DNA of 64,000 nucleotides from Pseudevernia furfuracea (Eukaryota; Ascomycota; Lecanoromycetes; Lecanorales; Parmeliaceae), in contig JAIUPT010000027.1 in NCBI GenBank assembly GCA_022315425.1, forward strand, positions 15,001 to 79,000. Reading direction: 5' to 3'. The notes below the pieces were generated by a model, which did not search any database, was not told the DNA's origin, and saw only the letters and a list, made by a program, of their open reading frames with translations. How positions within the stretch are numbered: position 1 is the stretch's first letter; each line of letters opens with the position of its first letter. Shown here piece after piece: positions 57,617 to 64,000 of the stretch. The translations under genes were made by a program, and so were the position numbers.

Positions 57617-58944
57617 TCACTGTATCATCTGTAACCCCTCTACATGTTTCGAGTAAGCTTTCATCAGCTTAAGCAATCCCTTCCCCCTCTTTTTCTTTTT
57701 GGTGGAGGATCCCGAGTCAGGGCGTCCTGATGGCACATTATCCTCATTCTTTTTGCTTTGATGTAATTTTTCCCTTTCTTTCCCTTTCTCTTTGATGGAG
57801 ACTGCATTCTTTTGAGATGCAAGATATTCATAGTATCTTTGGAGTCCTGTGAAAGTCAGCAAAAATTCTCGATCATCAATGCACGGTGTGTTTGTCTACC
57901 AGGTGAGACTGCCACAGCTGCGTCCTTCAGCGCTTCCTTCCTCCTATCTACCTTTGTGGATCTAAAACTTCCGAGGTCTACATCCGGCTTCTTAGCCTTT
58001 AATACATTACTACTCGAAGCCTTGTCCATCCGCTTTGGGTAGCTGGCCCTTATCAAAGGCTCCCGTTCGTCCGCCGATGAGTCGGAAGTCGGCGAGATCT
58101 TGGGAAGAAAATATATAACGCTGTCAGTAGAATAGGGGTCTGACAGCGTTGGTGCAGGATGGGATCTCAAGGTGGCAGGGCGATCCATACGCTGGCGTAA
58201 TGGCTTTGGGCCGGGATCTCGCAGTGCTGTGAGGGGGCTGACTGGGCTGCCATTCTTGTGTTGCCGAGAGTGAACGCTTAAATACGTCTGCTTGAAGCTT
58301 GGGGCTTCTCGTCTTTCCCCGTCAAGGGATGCGGTATCAGGATTTCCCACACTCGAAGGCGAAGAAGTGGTCTGGCTTGGAGACCGACTAGTTTCGGCTG
58401 CAGGTGGAGGCATTTTGATATTCAAAGGTTTCGGGACAAGTGAGTGGCGCACAACGTCAGTGACTCTGGGTGCCATTGGCGAGGTGGAATGCGGGAACTC
58501 CTCACTGTCAAAAAATGGGTCAAACTTGGGCAGCACTGCAGAATTGACATGCTGGTGGTTTCGTGCTCTAACAAATGCACCAGGTGCTCTTTTACCGGAT
58601 TGATGGATCTCAGATATGGACATCATGCCGCCCGCTGGCGACATGAGACTCGGGCTCTGACCTGGCATCTGACACCTGGCTGCGCCATTATTGCCATGGT
58701 TTGGCTTTGGAGCCACCAACGCCTTTGTGGGAGAGTTAGATTTGCTCAACGCGCAATTGAGATTTGCGCTGGTCTTGGTCACCGGAGGAAAGTAAGTACG
58801 TATGTCATTCTGGCCCCGTTTGACCTTCGCGTTAGGTTTGAGGTACAAATCGATGGTGGTTTGGGACTGCCCTGGCCTGGGAAAGGGTGGTCGCTCGGAC
58901 CAAGAGTTTTGTGTCTTAGCTTGCTGCAATGGTAATGTGTCCAT
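57617..58944 (-). CDS. Basic, disordered protein with PIP-box-like motifs
   Basis: Two exons (58944-57900 and 57846-57617) give 424 residues. The 53-bp intron has a TGCTGAC branch site and TTTCACAG acceptor and keeps phase 1; its donor is GTAGAC. The ATG at 58944 is used because upstream codons lack ATG. The protein is Ser/Pro/Lys-rich with no folded domain visible. Near the N-terminus, QNDIRTYF (45-52) fits the PCNA-interaction box Q-x-x-I-x-x-aromatic-aromatic exactly, and QTTIDLYL (28-35) fits it partly. The C-terminal 60 residues are rich in Lys, including STKKKKRGKG, a likely nuclear signal. A replication or repair accessory role is inferred from these short motifs alone. Confidence 0.6.
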
Positions 58945-59070
58945 TCTAGTCGTGTGATACTTACTATACTGATGTTGCGCTTGCAAACCGATTACCAGTG
59001 CAAGAGGAAGTTGGGAAACGGTCGTACAAGAAAACCTGGCAGACACAATCTCTGCCCAGCCAAAAGGCAC

Positions 59071-60304
59071 GTGGACCTTTTTCAGAACAAAGGTGCCCTC
59101 GTCCTCATCTACTAGGTCTTAGATACGGCTAATGGAGAACAAAGAACCGCTCTAATAATGGCCAGTGCAAATCTCCCATATCGAATCTTGTCAAACGCGA
59201 ACAAAGAAAGTGCCACAGACCTTCGATGAATGGATCTAAAGAAAGCAGTTTCGAAATTGCGACAATCGATCTTAGCGTCGTCGAGGCCATCCGTTGGAGT
59301 TGGTTTAGTAGTTGTAATAGGTTCGATTCCCATTGGCGCTGGTACAATGGTGTTGCGGTGCTTTCCTTTTTTCTATCTGGTTCACTAGACTTATTGGTCT
59401 GTTAGATTATTGATTCCCCCTTCCTGCGGAAGCAACAGAGATGGTTCCGAACTCGAGGCATTCAGTATTGAATGCACTATCTGTCCCTGTCGATTCCACA
59501 TAGTAATTTCTCTGCATATAGTCTCCTGACGCGCCAACTAATAGACGATAGCTAGGCCATTACTGCTAATGGAGTCCTCGGGTTGGATAGTGGGATTGAC
59601 TTGACGAGTACGCAATAAGACCCGCAACCTGAGTGTTTATATTATCAACCAGTCATCGCTGATCAAATTCTCGTGCCTACCATCCAAGACATACCGGCCT
59701 CGTATCTTTAGTCCCGGAGCTGAGGGTGCATTTGCACATACAATTCCTTCCCCAAGTGCCCAGAATGTCTGCTTATCAGGGGTTCTTGCCTGCACGGGAA
59801 CCTGTCTAACCCCAGAGTGCGTAATCCCCAACATTCGTGACTGCTCTGATGACGACGTAAAAAAGTTGAACCAACCGATTTGCCAGTGCCCTGAAGTCTA
59901 GCCATTATCTTGCCCGACACCAACCACAACAGGAACCTATTCTTCGACGATCGCCTCCATCAAGATCAGATTGCTTGCCACGTCGCAGATAAAAAAACAG
60001 CAAGAGAGCTCTCGTAGTGAACCGAGCTAGATGCGATGATCGTAAGTAGGCGACCAATAACGTCCCGACAACTTTGCTGTTCATGTCATTGAGCATGGTT
60101 TTCAAGCAGGTATGACCTAATCATGTTTCGTCTAGGACCCGTCCAACGCACAAGTCGAGTCTGGTGAGAATTGTCACTTACGATCAATGACATTGCGTGT
60201 CAGCCACAGTCCGTGTCTACGATGCGTCCTGAATGCTACCAAACAAACACGATGCTTCTCCTCGCTTTCCAAACGCTCCATCACAGCCCTTCCATTTTTT
60301 GTAT
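59071..60304. other. Intergenic, with a SINE-like fragment
   Basis: No supported gene. A minus-strand frame at 59637-59834 ends in protein-like RYVLDGRHENLISDDWLII but has no further support. The B-box repeat at 59318-59368 is listed separately. Confidence 0.45.
59318..59368 (+). repeat. Short dispersed repeat with tRNA-like B box, copy 2
   Basis: GGTTCGATTCC (B box) is preceded about 28 bp upstream by TGGTTTAGTAG, which fits an A box. It is followed by CATTGGCGCTGGTACAATGG and TGTTGCGG, matching copy 1 at 10100-10150. No acceptor-stem partner is found, so it is not an intact tRNA. Confidence 0.5.
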
Positions 60305-61438
60305 TCACGCACGCAGCCTCATATCGTACTTTCTCCGCAACTCCGGATTCGAAAGGATGTCCGCCGCCTGCCCCACAAGCGCAGCTTCGACATCAACCTT
60401 CCTCTCCTGCTCCTCCGTGAGCCCTCCCTGTCTCTTCAATCGATCTGGATGCGTCTTGATGCGCACTTCTTTTGCAGCCTTGATGATCTGCTCCTGCGAG
60501 CTATCGGGACTGATGCCAAGCGTCACGTAATGGCTCCGGGGCGTTTCCGCATTGGCCTTTCTCTCGCGCGGTCTCGGAGCTTCCTTTTTCTTCGGGGTAT
60601 TTGCCTTTCCGCAGGTAACGCGGTGGGTCTGGAGGATGCCGGGCGAGGAGAAATGTACATGACAGCCATCGCAATAATTGTGACAATCCTGCATGTGTGC
60701 GAACGACTTATCGAGGGTTGGGAAGGGGCGGTCACAAAGCTGGCAGTACAGCAAGGGGTGGTGGCATCGGTAGTGTAAGTGGAGGCTACAGGTATTCTGG
60801 AACTCGACAGCTCCATCGCAGATTTGGCAACAAAAGTGATGCGGCGAGTTCTTGACGTGGACCCTGTGTTCTTCGGCGGTCGCGAAGTGATGCACACAGC
60901 TGTAGCTGTGCAATAAAGGATGGTGATGTTTATAATGCAAGCAGAGACCTGTGAAATCTGTGAACTCGACGATCCCTACGCACCTTCGACACGCATAGTG
61001 CATTGGTGAGGTTTTGATGTGATTTATTCTTTCTTCAGCAGTTTCGAAATTTTTGTTACACTTCGCGCATCGGATCGAGGGACGCTTCGTCTGGTTGAGG
61101 CCCTGTTTTTGTCCATGGTCTTCAGCCTCTGCTTTAGCTTTGCTTTTCTTCCGCAGCCTCTCTTCTTCTTTGCGGTTGAAGTCTTTGAAAAGTGCGAGGT
61201 ATGTCTCGTAATCGAATTTCTTGTTGAGATCTTCGAGTTGTGCGAGGATTTTCTCGTAATCTATTATTTGGTCTTGCGTGCTTGAAGGCTGTTTCTGCTT
61301 ATCCGTGTCTTCTCTGACACCGGCGCTTTTTTGAGACTCTTCTTCGGCTTTGCCGTTCTCGAGGTCATTTCTACTGGATGAGGCGAAAGACGAAGAGAAG
61401 CTTTCGCCGCTGGAGCATACTGAGGTAGTTGGAGCCAT
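60305..61438 (-). CDS. C2H2 zinc-finger protein with C-terminal J domain
   Basis: A 377-residue intronless frame. Residues 1-120 are Ser/Glu/Lys-rich with a predicted coiled coil (EKILAQLEDLNKKFDYETYL). From about 124 to 285 six finger-like units repeat: RCAKCNKNF...HIKTSPMH, ACRRC...HYKHHH, YSCVHHF...HVKNSPHH, CCQICDG...HYRCHH, YCQLCDRPF and YCDGCHVHF. The last 70 residues are a J domain, HYVTLGISPDSSQEQIIKAA with the HPD tripeptide at 330-332 (RIKTHPDRLK) and ILSNPELRRKYD. An intact HPD means it could stimulate an Hsp70 ATPase; the fingers would supply RNA, DNA or protein binding. J domains usually stand at the N-terminus, so this order is unusual. No RIP damage. Confidence 0.85.
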   Translation of the reverse strand: MAPTTSVCSSGESFSSSFASSSRNDLENGKAEEESQKSAGVREDTDKQKQPSSTQDQIIDYEKILAQLEDLNKKFDYETYLALFKDFNRKEEERLRKKSKAKAEAEDHGQKQGLNQTKRPSIRCAKCNKNFETAEERINHIKTSPMHYACRRCVGIVEFTDFTGLCLHYKHHHPLLHSYSCVHHFATAEEHRVHVKNSPHHFCCQICDGAVEFQNTCSLHLHYRCHHPLLYCQLCDRPFPTLDKSFAHMQDCHNYCDGCHVHFSSPGILQTHRVTCGKANTPKKKEAPRPRERKANAETPRSHYVTLGISPDSSQEQIIKAAKEVRIKTHPDRLKRQGGLTEEQERKVDVEAALVGQAADILSNPELRRKYDMRLRA

Positions 61439-62423
61439 GTTGAGCTTGAGCTTTAGCTTTTTTGTTTGGCAGAAATGGTGGATGAGTTATGAGCTTAAGT
61501 ATATTACTGTGTACAATCCCGTTGTGTCTCAGGCCGCCCTCATATTTATTTCTTTGTTTATACTCATAGCCTGAGAACAAAGCTACTAAACCATAGCCAG
61601 AAAATAGGCAACTCATATTCAAGACTCTTGAAGCGTAGGTCTTTGCCCGCGAATGAGTCATAGAATCCAACGATGGCCTTTTTCAATCTTGAATTAGGTA
61701 AGGCTTTGGCTATAGCCGAGCAAGCCAGCGGATCCAGATTGTGTCTGGTGAAGTTAATCACTTGTTCCAAGTGAGTCTCATTGTCGACGAAATTGGAATC
61801 TGTCCTTCGGCTTCGCCCTTTATGGGTGTCAGATATCAAAAACAAGCGGAGTGTAGCAAGCTGAGTTTGCTACTGTTGCCTAGGAATGTCTCTTTTGTCC
61901 TATTATGTTGATAGCCGTTAACTGAGACATCCCAACATTTTTTATGTCGTTCTTTCACATATAGCGCATCCTTTCCCACTTCATGGGGATAGATTTTCTA
62001 TGACACAGAGAAACAATATATACATAAAGCCTCTTCTTCTTTTTCTTCTTCTAGCGACAAGCCGGATATCTTTAGTATATCACCTAAGAAGCAAAAGAGA
62101 GCCAAGGGTGTAAAGGGGAATGTCAATGACTGCCGAAAAGGGCGGGTAATGGCTGTCCCATAGCAAGAGGGAACTGACTCCGTCAAAGTCGCAGGTCTCG
62201 CACAATGAAAATGACAATAAGCCTTCAAACAATACCATGGTTTCCCTCTTTGTGCGTTTGTGGCCTCGAGTATGTTATATAACACAAGACATCATCACTT
62301 CCCCTATGTTGTACCAACACCCCTGATCCTTCAGACTCTTCCATTCTTTCAGAAAACAACAGGGCACCCTCGATTTTTCCAAATCTATCAAAACACCGAA
62401 ATCGAAATATAGTCTGCTCCGCC
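61439..62423. other. Intergenic between divergent genes
   Basis: The J-domain gene and the RING gene point away from this segment, so it contains both promoters. A 93-codon minus-strand frame (61564-61845) without ATG has some protein-like sequence and could be a fossil. Nothing else is supported. Confidence 0.5.
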
Positions 62424-63401
62424 ATGGCCCAAATCTTTCTGGATGGGCTTCCTCGAGTCGATCTGGAAACCCTACCAGCGGAAAGCAGATGCATGATTTG
62501 CTTGGACAGGTACGATACCGAGACAGATGAGGGGGATGCTGTGGAGACGGTGGTTCGCCTTCCCTGTGGTCATGACGTCGGCGCAGAATGCATTCGAACT
62601 TGGCTGTCTCCAGACAGGGAGGCCAGAAATTCATGCCCAGCTTGCAGAATGGCATTCTTCCCAGCCCTGCCCCGACCGTACATGGAGCATGGCACGATTG
62701 AGGATGCGCAGGACGAAGAAGATGACTGGCATGGAGCGCGCGGCAGAGCTAACCTTCCTCTCTGGGCTAGCGGATTCGACTTCTTCCAAGATATTCTACG
62801 CATCATTGGGGAGGACGGACAACCTCCACAAGAAGGACAGGAAGTGCTGCAAGGTGAGGCGAGAGAGGAGACTGCACGAGACCTAGTACGAGGATGGTTG
62901 CCTGAATTCTTTGGGACTACCACTGAACAGTACCAAGAGAGTATTCGACGTGCTAGGGCAGTCATCACAACGCCCAGAGCGCCGCCTCCGGGAGCTGACA
63001 TGAATTACTGGTCGCCATACCCGTACTTGCAACTCAGCGCATCCGAGCCAATCAACCCTGAAGAGGTAGACTCCCAGCATTTAGATCTAGTCGTTAAGAC
63101 TTTAGCGACTGCTTTTCGGACGTTGGCTTTCAGAGAAGCTCTAACATATTCGGTCCTTCGGGTCTCCGGTGCTGAAGCCCAACCACCAGATGGTCACCTG
63201 CGACCACTCAGCGCCGACCAAGAAGAGACGCTCTTTCGAGAGTTGGAAAGAAGAGGAGCATTTGATGAGATTGACTTTGCGCGTCAGCATACCAGATTGA
63301 CCAGCCGCGAGCGATGGCAGGTTCATCGTGAGGAGGATGGCGAGAGTTGGAATCCTGTTACAAGACTCTGGTCCTCCAATTGGAGTGGCTGGTTGCAGTA
63401 G
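62424..63401 (+). CDS. RING-finger protein
   Basis: A 325-residue intronless frame. The start is MAQIFLDGLPRVDLETLPAE with good context (GCCATGG). The RING lies at residues 23-75: CMICLD, RLPCGHDVGAECIRTWL and SCPACRMAF. Ligands C23, C26, C49/H51, C57 and the final C-x2-C are visible, but the fifth ligand position (x2 after the His) is Gly in CGHDVGAEC, as in some fungal relatives. After the RING come an acidic linker (EDAQDEEDDWHG) and a region without known domains. An E3 ubiquitin ligase role is expected from the family; the missing ligand leaves activity uncertain. The target and partner are unknown. Confidence 0.82.
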   Translation: MAQIFLDGLPRVDLETLPAESRCMICLDRYDTETDEGDAVETVVRLPCGHDVGAECIRTWLSPDREARNSCPACRMAFFPALPRPYMEHGTIEDAQDEEDDWHGARGRANLPLWASGFDFFQDILRIIGEDGQPPQEGQEVLQGEAREETARDLVRGWLPEFFGTTTEQYQESIRRARAVITTPRAPPPGADMNYWSPYPYLQLSASEPINPEEVDSQHLDLVVKTLATAFRTLAFREALTYSVLRVSGAEAQPPDGHLRPLSADQEETLFRELERRGAFDEIDFARQHTRLTSRERWQVHREEDGESWNPVTRLWSSNWSGWLQ

Positions 63402-64000
63402 GGGATGATGGGGAGGTGCTTACTGTCTTCGCGGAACCATGACATTGTACACTACGATGTTGTTCTCATGGCGTAGTAAGGTATCCCAGACGGTCACTGG
63501 ATTGAGTTAATACAAAGCGTACCCATATCTTGACAAAGTCCCAGTAAAATATCTTGGCAGAACATCAAAATGTCCCAGTCTTCGCATCGCAATAGCTTTT
63601 GATCAATGAGACTTGCGACGAAGATTTGTGATATAAACGTTCAGATCTGTTCAAGAAAAGCAGTTGCGTCGCTGGAGGTTTTGCTGTTGTTATGTTCCCT
63701 TCATGAGTGGGTTGTGCTCTGTTGAAAGCAACGGATTTTTTATGTTCCGTCGGCAGCCCCTGAAATTTACTGCCTGCCTTGCAAAATTTGTTAGATGTCA
63801 TGTTTTAGATTTTGCCTCCTTTGTAACAAGCACTCAGTAGTGCCGAGTCATTCCTCAAGATTGACGACAACAGTCCTGGTGATCAAACTTGCCCCTCCTA
63901 AAACAGATACTTAACATTTTGGAAATTTTAACGCTTTTCCCCCGTTACGGGGGTATCATAACACTTTTCCTCTGTCCTACTTAGTCAAACCTCAAATCTC
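63402..64000. other. Intergenic to window end
   Basis: No supported gene. Near the end a hairpin CCCCCGT-T-ACGGGGG (63939-63953) lies between two copies of AACRCTTTTCC, possibly the edge of a repeat that continues outside the window. Confidence 0.5.

Noticed and set aside
59250..59345. tRNA gene
   Set aside because: A- and B-box matches exist but no acceptor or anticodon stem can be formed.
1..64000. CRISPR array, integron or bacterial operon
   Set aside because: Sequence is eukaryotic with spliceosomal introns; no spaced direct repeats of CRISPR type.
1..64000. Starship-type giant element
   Set aside because: No tyrosine-recombinase (DUF3435) captain frame was recognised on either strand.

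Overview
The window looks like an accessory, repeat-rich stretch of a filamentous ascomycete chromosome (Pezizomycotina; Dothideomycetes is a guess from the gene style). The reasons are short spliceosomal introns of about 45-75 bp with GT...AG ends, fungal-only families (Fung_rhodopsin, DUF7587, fungal STAND/NACHT, Zn2Cys6 regulator, AIM6-like phosphodiesterase, expansin-like protein), and pervasive RIP-type damage. Repeats carry many C-to-T/G-to-A nonsense codons while nearby single-copy genes are clean.

Layout. 1-2.1 kb: an AT-rich tandem repeat, an ATT-type microsatellite, a large 12/15-bp minisatellite and palindromic repeats. 2.2-18.4 kb: broken genes (a rhodopsin-like membrane protein and a DUF7587 protein) between intact single genes (NmrA-like protein, secreted protein, expansin-like protein, AIM6-like protein). 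A RIPed Tc1/mariner element sits in the last coding exon of a second rhodopsin-like remnant. 18.4-29.9 kb: a Ty1/copia element whose integrase is split by a 6.56-kb Gypsy chromovirus (5-bp TSD GAATT). 30.5-36.8 kb: an eroded 3-beta-HSD-type gene, a small secreted protein, a frameshifted hypothetical gene and a STAND/NACHT NTPase gene with one stop in its core. 36.8-49.1 kb: a second nest with a 369-bp MITE and two head-to-tail Helitron-type units of nearly identical length. The first unit is split by a 7.58-kb chromovirus (TSD GTTCG). Ankyrin-repeat remnants follow and may be the severed tail of the NACHT gene. 50.8-63.4 kb: more ordinary sequence with an intact FAD monooxygenase, a decayed bicupin gene, a Zn2Cys6 transcription factor, a basic protein with PIP-box-like motifs, a zinc-finger/J-domain protein and a RING protein.

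The most unusual object is inside the second chromovirus. Between the chromodomain end of pol and the 3' LTR lies a four-exon gene on the opposite strand (39553-40621), with three consistent phase-0 introns, a Cys-rich N-terminus and an acidic C-terminus. A gene with spliceosomal introns can survive retrotransposition only if it is antisense to the genomic RNA, which is its arrangement here.

No genes here form an obvious pathway or cluster. The window reads as isolated housekeeping/accessory genes separated by decaying immune-type, membrane-receptor-type and transposon genes. All calls were made by reading the sequence; no database search was run.
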